Of a DNA stretch of 64,000 nucleotides, positions 12,652-24,232 are shown piece by piece. The stretch covers positions 124,001 through 188,000 of the forward strand of contig JAHLTZ010000016.1 of assembly GCA_025786725.1 (NCBI GenBank). Direction: 5' to 3'. The notes under the pieces are model-generated. The model saw nothing but the letters and a program-made list of their open reading frames with translations. It was not told the origin of the DNA and made no database searches. Source of the DNA: Syncephalis fuscata. Taxonomy: Eukaryota > Zoopagomycota > Zoopagomycetes > Zoopagales > Piptocephalidaceae. Each line of letters starts with the position of its first letter. Within the stretch, counting starts at the first letter, position 1. Made by a program: the position numbers and the translations under genes.

Positions 12652-13771
12652 TAGCAGTGCAGTGGTATTTTCATATAGCGATAACACTTTTCTAGTTTTA
12701 AAAAAATTAAAATGATTCTCATGAAGATGAAGCAATTTGTTTAATCTATGTTTAATCATCTTTATTATTATCAGGTATCTTTATTAATAGTTAATTCTAC
12801 TAATAATAACAAATATTACACTATTAACATTATTGTTATTAGATTTAATGATAACAACATCATTATTATTCATTTTATTAGATAATAAAATTGGTTACAA
12901 ATTATTGTTTATAGTAGCTGTAGATGTTGATATGTAATAGTTTGTAACACCAGTTGATATTTAGCACTTTCAAGTAGGTAATGCTTGACTTTGGTAATTG
13001 ACTAAGTTCTGGCACTTACAAGTTTACTATAATTAATCAAGCTGTGCTACTTATCAATTGCAACGCACACGTAACGCTAAGTCATTAATGGTACATCACT
13101 CTTCACCAAACACATGTTGATTAGTCTATGCCTTTGGACCAGAGGCCTGAATAAAAATGGCTGGTTTTCTGAGCAAATACGTTATAGCCATCTCGATCTG
13201 CAATAGTTTCTCGTTCTAATCCATACTTGTATACTGTGTGACCCATTTCGACAATGTGCCTCATTCTGAGTCATTAAGTTACTCCTCGTTTTATCGACAA
13301 TAGCGCTTATTCACTATTGTGTAAGGACACAGAGCATTACTTGGCAAATAATTACTGCCTACGTCGATGCAACTGCCATATATCGCCACAAGTATTTTAA
13401 GCTAAAAGGACGGACAATTTACACACTTCTTTTCATTGTGCTCACAACACACACACACACACACACACATATATTCGTGCTTTTAGCTTGTATTGGCCAG
13501 TTTTATTTTATTTACTTATTGAGTTTCATTTTTGCTTTCATTCTTATTTACTTTCTTACTCAATTGCCAACCTCTAAAGCCTTTGCTTCTCACGACACCA
13601 CTGTTTTGGTGCGTGATTACTTTTACTCTGTGTGGTGCTTTATCTTTAACTCTTCACTATAACACCTCTTCATCTTTTAGCTTTATCTAACTCTGCGGCC
13701 TATCGTTACCGTGGAGTCTATATCGAAGTGCTGCTGTTTTCTACTGTGAATTCCTTACCTATACCGCTACC
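12652..13771. other. Intergenic region with the leader of the bZIP gene
   Basis: 12700-13030 is AT-rich with ATTATT runs and no coding signal. An (AC)n tract lies at 13446-13469. The 366 nt before the bZIP start contain no ATG, while short ATG-started frames lie further upstream at 13254-13277 and 13367-13405 (listed as a finding). Confidence 0.5.
13254..13405 (+). promoter_or_regulatory. Two short upstream ORFs ahead of the bZIP gene
   Basis: 13254-13277 would encode MCLILSH and 13367-13405 would encode MQLPYIATSILS. Both end before an ATG-free stretch of 366 nt that leads to the main start. This resembles the uORF and reinitiation layout of Gcn4-class genes. It is only a candidate, because the transcription start is unknown and other ATGs occur upstream of 13254. 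Confidence 0.3.
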
Positions 13772-15016
13772 ATGTCGAACGAATCGTTTACCTCCACCAC
13801 AGCTGAAGCAGCGGCCATTGCCGCCGTTGCCGCCGCCGCCATGAACGGAGGCAACCATGGCCATAACAACAACACTAATAATACAGCCTTTGATGCCTGG
13901 GTGGTCCAAGAAGTTCAACGCGCGTTATTTTCGCCAACAGCCGCTACGCCGCTATTCGACTCGTTTACATCGCCAGTGATGGGTACAGCAACGATGAGCG
14001 ATTTTATGGATACGCCACTATTCAACGACATGGACGACTTTCCTATGCAAACTGAAGCGAATGACGATTTTAGCAGTCTATTTCCTACTTCAAACGTTGC
14101 TACAAACAATGGCAATACGACAACTGCGCCACCTGTCTCTGCTGCTTCAATGTTTGGACAAAAGGCTACTGCGGCTATCGTTGCTGCGGCTAATGCTGCC
14201 GCGGCTGCCGCATCCTCTTCAGCTACGTCGACACCACTTACCGTATCACACGATCTATTTCCTGATATGATGAACACGTCGATGGCCGATAATGGCCATA
14301 ATAAGGCAATGTCCGTTTCATGGACTGGCGACATGAACGATCCTAGCAGCGAACAGCTAATGGGCGCAATGCCTGCCACTTTTGGCAGTACAAAAGTAAA
14401 GGCCATGCCTGACGGTAGTTTTGCGGTAACTACAAAGCGTGGCACTATGACTATTAGTTCGTCGCAGGTTAGCGAGCTCTTAAGCGGCTCAGCAAAACGT
14501 AAGCGGCCTACACCACCATCATCGGTTCATTTAGCACGACCAGGACCAACACCTGCGCCACTTGGTGCTGGCGGCGTACGATTGCTTGCATCGACTGCGC
14601 CTTCGCCCGCTACACCCATGCTTGACTCCATGATGATGCCGCCATCTATAACAACACCTCCAATGCAACAACAAACTGTACATAATAATAATAGTATAAG
14701 CATTACAGGCATTCATCCCGAATCACCACCGGGCGATAATATGGATGCGCTTACTTTGAAGCGATTTAAAAACACTGCAGCAGCACAGCGATCACGTCTA
14801 CGTAAAGTACTAAAGATGGAGGCACTTGAGCGACGTGTACGCGAACTAGAGACGGACAATGTCGATTTACGTACAAAATTAGCAGTTATGGATAACGAAC
14901 GTTCTAGCTGGCGCTTAAAAGAGGAGGAGATGCGTGAACAAGTGCGTACTCTTGAACGACGCCTTGATGAAGCACATCGCTCATTACGCGAAGGAATCGG
15001 TGGCCGTCGCGACTAA
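13772..15016 (+). CDS. Gcn4/Cpc1-type bZIP transcription factor
   Basis: A single-exon gene of 414 residues. The C-terminus carries the basic region KRFKNTAAAQRSRLRK (N-x3-A-x2-S-R pattern) followed by a leucine zipper, LEALERRVRELETDN-like with heptad spacing, and a long coiled coil to the end. Upstream is a Ser/Thr/Ala-rich region with an acidic activation-like patch (TPLFDSFTSP, DFMDTPLFNDMDDFPM), which resembles the activation segment of Gcn4/CpcA regulators of amino-acid starvation. Ala-rich runs occur at both ends of the activation region. The ATG follows GCTACC. There is no break in the frame. The family is certain; the Gcn4 orthology is likely but not proven. Confidence 0.85.
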   Translation: MSNESFTSTTAEAAAIAAVAAAAMNGGNHGHNNNTNNTAFDAWVVQEVQRALFSPTAATPLFDSFTSPVMGTATMSDFMDTPLFNDMDDFPMQTEANDDFSSLFPTSNVATNNGNTTTAPPVSAASMFGQKATAAIVAAANAAAAAASSSATSTPLTVSHDLFPDMMNTSMADNGHNKAMSVSWTGDMNDPSSEQLMGAMPATFGSTKVKAMPDGSFAVTTKRGTMTISSSQVSELLSGSAKRKRPTPPSSVHLARPGPTPAPLGAGGVRLLASTAPSPATPMLDSMMMPPSITTPPMQQQTVHNNNSISITGIHPESPPGDNMDALTLKRFKNTAAAQRSRLRKVLKMEALERRVRELETDNVDLRTKLAVMDNERSSWRLKEEEMREQVRTLERRLDEAHRSLREGIGGRRD

Positions 15017-16441
15017 TGATCTTCAATAATTTACTATAACATTTTCTTTATTTTCAATTCTTTATTCTCACACTCGTCAATAATCAGCACATCTTTTGAT
15101 GCCTTATTAACGAACACTTTCATTTTGATGATTGATTTGTATGCAGAAAGCAATTCCTTTTCTTTTTTAATTTTTGAACCATTTTAATTGACTTTTAAGA
15201 TTTAATAAACACTAGTCAAAAACATTAAATCTTTTTAATATTATGTTGTATACATGTCTATTTTATCATTTGTATATGTAATAAGAACATGACCAATAAC
15301 TAATATCATATAATCATTATACTCATGCTATTGATATAAAAATACTACTGCCATGTACCAACTTGATGAGCAATTTATTTGTGTGCAACTTGAAATTATT
15401 ATATAATTTATTTTATCAACAATTATTAATCACTTATTGTGATTTTTTTGGAAAGGGGTCAAATGACTATATTCAATTATATTCGCGTAACTGAACTAGC
15501 CATTCGTTCTAGCAAGGATGGAGCTGGGTGGCAAATTTTATTAATAATCAGAATACTCATTATCGTAGCTTTACTATCTAGTATGCATAGATCCTCTATC
15601 CATCCATCACATCCATATTATATACCTGTACTATTTTATAGCAATCTATCATATACTGATTGCATACTAATAATAAATAGCCATTTGTTTAGTGCTAGTC
15701 ATATCATTTGTAGATTTTAACTCGATTCACTTAGATACACAATGCATATATAGTACTTTATCATTAATACTGATATATTTTCTATAGTAATTCATTTCAA
15801 TTCGTAGTATTTTATTAAAACTGGCTGTTTTTAAAAAAGAAAATAGCAAATTAGATATAAGCCAGAATAGTCAATGTTTTATTTTTTAAATATCTATGCC
15901 AAGCGCAGTCAAGGTTATGATGTCATTAGTGAAGTAGTGGGTGTAGCAAACTCAAGTCATTTGACACATAAGACCATTCACTATCATATAACATATTAAA
16001 GGTAAATATTAATATGCCAAAGGATTAAATAACAAACAAAGAGTCGATCTACCACTAATGCAAGCGTAATAATGGAACACAATGAAAGTAAACTAGTTAA
16101 TGCATTAAAATTAAGTGAAATGATTATGGTTTACAACAAGGACAGGTATAATTATAGAACATGTCGTCATTAAAACTGTGCTATGACTCAGTAGCTATCA
16201 CTTTGGTATTTAAAAACAAAGGATTTTCGTATACAAACTATTTTCTGTCTTACCATACTAATAAACAGCACGCAACTATAGCTGCACGTTCCTTGGCACT
16301 AGTAACTGCGAGCGGCCTTTCCCATCTACTACTCGTTATCCATTAGCCTGTGTTCTCATCATCTCTTTTCTCTTCACTCAGTATAGCTCTGCCATCATCC
16401 CATCACTTTTACTGCATACACAACACTTTAGCACCTTCTTC
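15017..16441. other. AT-rich intergenic region
   Basis: The bZIP 3' flank has several ATTAAA/AATAAA-like signals. No supported frame is seen; 15439-15720 and 16161-16346 are isolated frames without family features. 16340-16440 is pyrimidine-rich (TCATCTCTTTTCTCTTCACTC) and is the likely promoter of the next gene. Confidence 0.45.
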
Positions 16442-17972
16442 ATGCCAATTTACGGTCAAAAAGCCGCCTTGGGCACTTTGGAAGTGCGGCCGATAGCTGG
16501 CCGTGAATTGAAGGAAAAGGATATCATCTCTAAGCAGGATCCATACCTTGAAATTACCTGTGGCTCAGAAAAGCATGCCACCAAGCCAGACAAGCGAGGT
16601 GGTCGTAAGCCACAATGGAGCGATGTACTACGCTACGACATCCTCGAAGGCAGCAACCAGCTATTTGTTAAAGCATTTGCCGCCAGCCTTAACGAATCCA
16701 AGTTTATTGGCGAATTTCCAGTCGAGTTGAAACAAGTATTTACCGACCGCCAGTTTGATGGTAAGTTAGCTGTATTGAGTCACATGATATAGGTTTACTG
16801 AAAGTGATGAGCATAGGCTGGTTTGAATTAAAAGATCGTGGTAGATATGCTGGCGAGATTTACCTAGAATTGACGTTCTATCGACCAGTAAGTGGCTATA
16901 GATCTAAGCAATAGCATAATCTAATATTTGATTACTAGGGAGACCCTGTGGTAAATCCAACGCTTAATCTGAACAGTAGTTCGGCTCCTGTCAAGCAGTC
17001 CAACTCGATTCATCGGCCATCGGCCAACACAGCTTCTGGCCAAAACCAGCCACTGAAGCAGCAGCAGCGGCACTGGCAGCATCAGCAGCAGCAGCAGCAG
17101 TAAAACCACCCACGCAATATGCACCACCAGCCAATCCTACGCCACCACGACCACCTTCTCCTACAACTAAGCCTACATCGCCTCTTGCTCATCCACACAA
17201 TCCACCTAAATATGGTCACCAAGGTTCATCTTATCCACCTTCAGCTCAAAGCAGCGCTGGGTCATCAGTTGGTTATAACAATACGTCACCAACGCCGTAT
17301 CCACCTACATCCAACTCTGGCACTACGTCATATCCACCCACATCCAACTCTGGTGTTACGCCGTATCCACCACCACCAAAACCACATTCGCCCGCTACTA
17401 CAGCGGCTCATTCACCTAACGTAGCTGCGCCCTATCCACCGCCGCCATCTGCTTCGGCACCTTATCCACCTGTAGCACAGTCACCTAATCATGGTTATGG
17501 ACATTCTCCAGCACAGCATCCAATGGGCTATCCACCTCAGGTTACTCCGTCGCCTATGAGCAGTCCAGCCTACCCACCCTCCAATGTCTATCCACCTATG
17601 GCATCTACAGCATATCCACCACCTTCAAATATGTATCCGCCGCCTGCTGGGCCGCAACAGCCATTTGCTGGCGGACTTTATCCACCTTCACCACCCATGG
17701 GTTCACGTATATATCAACAACAACAACAGCAGCAGCAACAACAACACTATGGCGGTGGTGGTATTTATCCACCACCAATGGGTGGCGGTCCAGGTGGATT
17801 TGCTCTTCCTCCAGCTAATACGCATTATAATGCAGGCGGTATTTATCCACCAATGTCCAATACATCTCCCAACTCTATGCCTATGACCTCGTCAGTATCA
17901 TCGGGCCCACCATTACCACCACGCGTTGGTGGATTTGCTATGCCGCGACGGGCATCTAATGCTGATCACTAA
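16442..17972 (+). CDS. FIC1: C2-domain, Pro-rich cytokinesis protein (Inn1/Fic1 type)
   Basis: An N-terminal C2 domain (GTLEVRPIAGRELKEKD, QDPYLEITCG, GWFELKDRGRYAGEIYLEL) is followed by a long Pro/Tyr-rich tail. This is the plan of Inn1/Fic1 ingression proteins, which act at the bud neck or division septum, bind SH3 domains of F-BAR proteins and Cyk3, and promote primary septum formation. Exons are 16442-16760, 16817-16887 and 16939-17972. The tail contains about a dozen YPP repeats, a 10-residue Gln tract (about 17715-17745) and an Ala run encoded by GCA repeats near 17055-17100. One added base near 17052 joins the first part of exon 3 to the tail; without it the protein would end in a Gln run at 17103. 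The orthology to Inn1/Fic1 is by architecture. Confidence 0.75.
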
Positions 17973-18238
17973 GTATTAGTTATATTTTATCATTATGGCT
18001 CCTTTGTGTTTTAAAAGAAAATATTCTTTTACTAATGCTATTAATTGTTATTATTATTATTACGAATATAAAGTATTTTAAAGGACATTACTATTTATTA
18101 AATACTATTAAATGTTATTATTATTACAAATATGTTATTTAGATATGTTGTTTAGTTAAATGTTATTAATTGCTACAAGTATTACAAATATAAAGCATTA
18201 TCACAAATGTATTTATTCAGATATGTTATTCAGATTTG

Positions 18239-19039
18239 TTAAGCAGCCTCTAATGGAGGTGTTCCAATGTCGATAATTGCCTTATTATCAAATACTTCAG
18301 CAACATGAACATCGGATGATGCAGATGCCGCATTGGCTACATTAAACGCATCTCTTATCATGGCACGAGCTACAACAGCAACTGGCACTCGCGTTTTATC
18401 TTCGCCAAATATAGCGGCAATACCTGGCATTACCCAGTTGACAGCAATGTTTTCAAGTGGGCGTGAAGGACCATCTCGCTCTTTTTCGGTTACTAAAAAG
18501 GCTGGTTGGTAGATAGAAAGATGAGGGAAATCTAGCTCCTTAAGTCCCTTTTCAATTTCACCTTTAGTGCGTGGATATAAGAAGAGTGAATTGGGACTAG
18601 CTGATGTTGATGAGACGTAGAGGAAGTGTTCAGTGCCTGATTTTTTTGCCTGTTTTGCAGCAGCAAGTACGTAATCACGGTCGATGCGACGGAAAGCTTC
18701 ATCTGAACCTGCTTGCTTGCGTGTAGTGCCCATACTGCAAAATACAATGTCGTATCCTTCAAGCAGCTTAGACTGCGACTGTTCTGTCGTAGTCGCTCCT
18801 TCTTGCTTTTCCGCTGCCTCGGTTTCAGTTAGCAGCTTCTCATAGTCAAGTGTGACTTGACGTAAACGTTCAGAGCCTGGTCCTTCGTAGCTAACGGGGC
18901 GACGACCGGCGGCAGTAACGCGGGCAAACGTTTTTGACTGCAGTAATTCACGGACAAGTGCCGAGCCGATAGCACCCGTGCCACCTAATACTAGTACGTT
19001 TAATTCTTTAGCACCAGCAACGTTCATAGTATCGGTCAT
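18239..19039 (-). CDS. FMP52: Fmp52/HTATIP2-type atypical short-chain dehydrogenase
   Basis: The Rossmann motif VLVLGGTGAIGSALVRELL near the N-terminus binds NAD(P)H. It is followed by VTAAGRRP, the conserved GYDIVFCSMGTTRKQAGS (the FCxxGTTR block of the HTATIP2/TIP30 family), RIDRDYVLAAAKQAKKSG, LYVSSTSASPNSLFLYPRTKGEIEK (the SS..YxxxK catalytic pattern) and VARAMIRDAF. In yeast the homologue is a mitochondrial outer membrane protein. I chose the ATG at 19039; the open frame runs back to 19144 but without another ATG. It has one exon and no break. It converges on the C2 gene with 266 bp between stops. Confidence 0.85.
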   Translation of the reverse strand: MTDTMNVAGAKELNVLVLGGTGAIGSALVRELLQSKTFARVTAAGRRPVSYEGPGSERLRQVTLDYEKLLTETEAAEKQEGATTTEQSQSKLLEGYDIVFCSMGTTRKQAGSDEAFRRIDRDYVLAAAKQAKKSGTEHFLYVSSTSASPNSLFLYPRTKGEIEKGLKELDFPHLSIYQPAFLVTEKERDGPSRPLENIAVNWVMPGIAAIFGEDKTRVPVAVVARAMIRDAFNVANAASASSDVHVAEVFDNKAIIDIGTPPLEAA

Positions 19040-20460
19040 AGTGATAAAGGTATTAAAGAAAAATGGAATAAAGGGATAAGATTTGGCAAAAAAATAGTGA
19101 TCACCTGAGTTATCGACAAAGGCAGGTGTAGCTATGGCGTCCAATTACTGTCGCCAAGACGGGCAAATATGGCGTTTCATTAGATTCTGCCATAATTGTA
19201 GTTACCAAAGTCATTTATTAATAATCTGAATCAATAATATATAAAAAAGACACACTATGCATGATAGAATGAATACATAGTTTATTATCATTGTGAAGAA
19301 AGCAAGCAACCTTATGGCAGTAAATTTATTAACAATACTATTGTGGCCAGTCAGTTTTAAATGGCGTGATTTCAAATTAAAAATGACTCAAATATATTGT
19401 TTAGTAAATATTGCTTTCGATTAAAGCAAAGTGTTATCGTTATGTCAGAGAAAAAAAGAAAGAGGATGATTTTCTGCCATTAAATTCAATAAATTTCACT
19501 GCTATATTTTGACTTAATGTAATAATACCAAGTATGTTAATATTATCACATCACAAGCAGTATACACACCATGCTGCAATCTTTACAATTGTGCGCAACA
19601 TGTACTATGCTTTGATCAAGAGGGCTTAATGTTGTTCGGTGCTTTATGCCGACAACTCCAATTTGTCAAAATAGTCAATATAATAAATTCCGTGAATTCA
19701 TTGGATTATTAAGCAGTATTTCGATAGCACACAGTATCTTGTAAATTCGATCGTATTATAGGCAGTTAAAACGCTATAATACAGCCACAAATCACACTAA
19801 AGACAAAAGAAAAAGGAAACATATAAATAGTTGCTAATTCAACGCCACATTGTATTATCGCTTTATAAACTGTTGATCAAATAAGATTGAAATTAATACT
19901 TTAAATTTAGATAGCTGCCTTTGTTACAAAGTTTTTTAAATGCCGATGCATTATCATTATACTTGAAAGTGAAGCTATTACTGTAGCATAAACCGATTGG
20001 TGTATTTGCTATATAGGCATGTAGCAATAAAAGTAATTATAAAAACCCAACTGGTGGTTGCGTTTAGCTTTAGCTGAGATTAGACCATGCGTTGTTTTCA
20101 ATAAATCTTGAATTTTGCAGATAAGTGCATACATTATCCAAGCATGCGATACCCCAATTAATCCATGCTAGTCGGATAAGTCGATGCCTGTGCTGTAATA
20201 TACCGGATTTTGCCTTAGTATAGCCAATAGGCTGAATAAATGAGCAGTATGGATAGTTTGCACTGACAGCAACATTCATCGCACTCTTCACCATCATTTG
20301 CAACACAGGCTCAAGGTTAAACTGTGCGATACTACTCTTTAACCAAATCTCCACTTGATCAATTGTTTTTTTTTTAAATTAATTATATATATATGTATGT
20401 ATAGCAACTTTGTATATTTTATTTTGCCACAAATATATACATTGCTTATAATAATTATCA
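19040..20460. other. AT-rich intergenic region
   Basis: About 1.4 kb between a minus-strand and a plus-strand gene, so it should hold both promoters. The only sizeable frame is 20070-20354 on the minus strand; it has no family features and I do not call it. No repeat copy was recognised. Confidence 0.4.
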
Positions 20461-21383
20461 ATGCCAATATATTATAATAACGAGATACTGGGGGATGACT
20501 GGCAAAACAATGCCACCATAATACTCGGAGCACCGCTGCATCCACTTGGAGAACTAGATACGACAACATTTACGTTGCAAAATTTAAATACAAATGACTT
20601 TAATCGCTCTATCATTGGTATCAATCATCAGCTTTTACTTGATACAATAATTGGTTATATATTTGCAAGAAACCTGGTTATGGCGATTAAAATGGTTATA
20701 AAGCGGCCACGTATTCTTTCCGGCTGGCTTTGTTTAATTTCCTCATTATCTGGCTTTAGCTGGGTCATTTGTGTGGCCATGGGTGTGCTTTATGCAGCTT
20801 TAAACTGTCGAGGTGTAATGTGGTGGTTAGTTTGCGGCCTCACCATATCATCAATAAGTAATAGTATGATTGTACTGCAAAAAGCATACTTGATACTATT
20901 CCGTAAACGTTGGATTCTAATCGTTGGAATTATATCTACCTTGCCGCAGGTAGCCATTTTCATCGTTACATGGCGGGTATGTCCAGTTGCTTATCATCCT
21001 GATCGTGGCTGCACATTCTATTATCCTCCATATCTTCCATGGGTTTGGATGGGTGTCGAAGCACCTAGTCACTAATGTTTTCGTCAATTTTCTCGTATGT
21101 TGCGTATAAGCAATATCAAATGTTTGGCTCTAGTGCGTGGAAGCGGCTGGCACGTGACGGAATACAAACCATGTGCTCAGTAATCTTGTGCAAGCTGATA
21201 TGTGGACTAATCATTGTATTTGATATTTTTGGTGGGCTTTCTGAGATGTTTGTACTTGTTGATTGGTAGGTAGCATGAAGCAAAATCATACAGCAGACTT
21301 ACATTGTAAATTAGGCTTGTATCTTCAACGATTTTAGTATATCATTGCAGAGGTATAAGAAATACAGGCAGCGTATCAAATAA
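20461..21383 (+). CDS. Small multi-pass membrane protein, possibly 7TM receptor-like
   Basis: A short N-terminus with an NNAT glycosylation-type site is followed by hydrophobic segments, including LLLDTIIGYIFARNLVMAI, SGWLCLISSLSGFSWVICVA, WWLVCGLTISSISNSMIVL, WILIVGIISTLPQVAIFIV, VFSSIFSYVAYKQY and TMCSVILCKLICGLIIVFDI. Together these give six or seven membrane passes. A loop with paired Cys (RVCPVAYHPDRGCTFYYPP) sits before the fifth segment. Exon 1 is 20461-21265 and a small exon 21353-21383 gives a basic tail (YKKYRQRIK). One added base near 21067 joins the two halves. The layout suggests a fungal orphan receptor, but no family motif is decisive, so transporter-like alternatives remain. 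Confidence 0.55.
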
Positions 21384-22310
21384 GCCAAGAACGGCACATA
21401 TACTCCATATTTCCCAAATTGCTACTGCCAAAGACACTGTTTATCTCGAATACAATCAAATGGATTAGATTGTTGAATTTAATTTACATTTAATTCGTTA
21501 AGATTGCAGACAATTTTTATATAGACTAAATATGTTATTACTCATTAGATTAGAGCTAATTAAATTATATAAATCTTTACTCTGTTATCACTAAAATATG
21601 TTCACAGTAAATATAAATATTTTAATTGTTTCATTATCTAAAATTATCTGATTTAATTTATCAAAACCAAAACCAGCTTACTCAAGGCTTAAAGATGTCA
21701 AGCTGCATATTATCTTACTGTCTAATTATATTAAATTAATAGCAACCAATGATTAAAACATATACACGCTACTTAATGGCCTGTGTAATACGTATGTAAA
21801 ATAAATATAGATTGTTAAATAATTTGTTTTTGTACATGTAAAAATAATTTATAGTGCTAAAGAAATCATTTTTACAGCTGTAATTTCCTGGTTCAATTTT
21901 TGCATAAATATTTTTAAAGAAATCTAAGGCCTTTTCTACCAAGCTTTATAAAAGCTATTATTTAATTAACATTTATAGGTTAAACTGGTTGTACACTTGT
22001 GAAGTAGCATAAGTAACAGTTATCTATATGTTTATTATAAAGAAATATAGCACGTTTTATACCTATTTAAACACAAACAGCAAGTATAGCTATATTAACA
22101 ATAGGATTGTTGATAATATTAATTGCGATGTAGTGTAACCGTCGGTTTCATGCAGCTCGACAAGGGGTAACTAATTGCCATGTCCACATGATGTTACAAT
22201 TTTATAATAAAATTTGTTTTCAATCTTTTTCATTATTTGAAAATTAAATACTGCATCATATACTAGCACATAATATAGCTGTTTATTCTAGACTATATCA
22301 ACAACTCAAC
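21384..22310. other. AT-rich intergenic region
   Basis: No coding signal. Several AATAAA-like signals occur, and the last 100 bases are the likely promoter of the fungalysin gene. Confidence 0.4.
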
Positions 22311-24232
22311 ATGTACTCTAGCTTATGCATTGCAGCTATTCTTTTGGCATCTGCTGCCACCGCTTCATATGCTATTGAGCATATTGCAGTTACTCCAATT
22401 ATTCCAGAATTAGTACAAAGTCCGAAATTCGTAGTATGTCATCTATGCTAAACAAATACAACCCACCGCCATCATTAGTGCCTCGCAGTCCACAAGATGC
22501 TGCACTTGAATTTGCTCGTTCGCAACTTAATGTTAAAAAAAGCAATTTTATTGTGTTAGATTCTTACAAACCAAAACCAGCGGCACTACTCATGTCTATC
22601 TTCAACAAACTGTTAATGGCGTTAAAGTATCCAACGGTCGTATAGGTGTCCACATAGACAAAACAACAAAGTAATTGCATATGACGACAGTTTTTACAAA
22701 AACAATTCTGTCGCTCAACAATCTAAGAGATGGAATGGCCAAACTAATGGATTTGTATCACCAGTCGATGCCTTCCGTGCATTTACCGTACATATTAAAC
22801 AAAAATTTGATACGAGCAAAGTAACAGTCGTTCCACAATTTAATACGCCAGGGGCCAATCATACTTGATTAAAAATGTCGGATTTACTAAGCAAAACGTT
22901 AAAGTATCTCAGTCATACGTACAATTCAGCTCTGATCAACTTGTGCCTGTTTGGGAATTTTACGTCAAAATGCCACTAAATTTCTTTCATGTTCAAGTCT
23001 CTGCTGATGGTACCAAAATTATTTCAATCAGGGATTTAGTTCGATTTGCCAGTTATGAGGTCGTTAAAGTTGGCAACAATAATCCTATTGACACGCCACG
23101 AGAACTTGTTACGAATCCAGCCGACAGAGTTGCATCTCCCAACGGCTGGCACTCTAGTGGCTACATACATTTACAAACACCACAGGCAATAATGTTATTG
23201 CTCAAGAAAATTACGATGGCGATTTTAGTAATCAGAAGCCACATTATTTGCCTGCGGCGGAGCTGATTTGAACTTTGATTTTTCTTTTGATCCTAAGAAA
23301 AATCCAAAAGATAATATCGATGCATCGATTACCAATGCATTCTACATAGCCAACACAATGCACGACGTTTTATACCACTACGGGTTTGATGAGGTAGCAG
23401 GAAATTATCAGGAAGATAATTATGGCAAAGGTGGATTAGGTGATGATGCCATTACGGTTAATGTACTTACATATTACAACGACCCACTCAGCCCCATGAA
23501 GAATGATGCCTTTTTTGAGCCTGCACCTGATGGTGAACGTGCTATATTATGTCTAATGGTTTTTAATAGCACAGTGCCAGAGCGTGATAGTGCATTTTCA
23601 AATGATATAGTAGCACATGAGTATGGGCACGGAGTCTCAACACGATTGGTTGGTGGTCCAAGCAATACGGATTGCTTAACAGGCTACGAAGGCTGGGGCA
23701 TAGGCGAAGGATGGGGCGACTTTTTCGCTTACTGGATGGAGATGAAGGCAACAGATAACTCTACTAAGCTATTTGAGGTTGGCAAATATCCAAATGCTGC
23801 TGGTCTACGTGAATATCCATACTCAACCAACATGGCTACAAATCCATATACATATAAGAGTCTGGGCAACAGTGACTGGAATCTGGAGCTACATGTTGTT
23901 GGTGCAATATGGGCCACAGTGCTGTACGAAGTATACTGGAGTTTGGTCAACAAACTTGGCTTCCAAGAAGACATATATTCCGCCGACATCACAAAAGGCA
24001 ATACACTTATGCTTCAAATTGTGGTCGACGGAATGAAGTACAACCATGTAATCCAACATTTATTACAGCTCGAAATGCCATAATTCAAGCTGAGCAGCAG
24101 CTTACAGGTGGTAGATATGCTTGTGACATTTGGCGTGGATTTGCCAAACGTGGATTAGGCACTGAGGCTGAAATGAGCGCCGATAAAAAGCGAACTGAAA
24201 GCACAGAGTTGCCTGGAAAGTGTGCAACTTAA
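22311..24232 (+). CDS. Secreted M36 metallopeptidase (fungalysin)
   Basis: Fungalysins are secreted zinc endopeptidases made with a long FTP-containing propeptide. The start gives a clear signal peptide (MYSSLCIAAILLASAATASYA). The propeptide frames show TTHVYLQQTVNGVKVSNG and VIAYDDSFYKN. The catalytic part is one open frame from 23268: NAFYIANTMHDVLYHYGFDE, the zinc site HEYGHGVSTRLVGG (HExxH, with Gly where most family members have Thr) and GEGWGDFFAYWME, which supplies the third ligand. About seven breaks, near 22435, 22572, 22668, 22866, 23160, 23255 and 24040, are each repaired by one added base. Catalytic residues and the spacing between motifs are intact. I infer a working gene with assembly deletions, though real decay of the propeptide region cannot be excluded. 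Confidence 0.85.

Noticed and set aside
13438-13662. 74-residue frame upstream of the bZIP gene
   Set aside because: It starts with GTG, not ATG, and the start is a CA repeat read as Thr-His. It is leader sequence.
13915-14445. 176-residue antisense frame within the bZIP gene
   Set aside because: A shadow of the Ala/Ser-rich coding strand, with no conserved features.
20070-20354. 94-residue minus-strand frame between FMP52 and the membrane protein
   Set aside because: It has no recognised family, no splice-linked continuation and no promoter context. It could be a remnant but I cannot support it.
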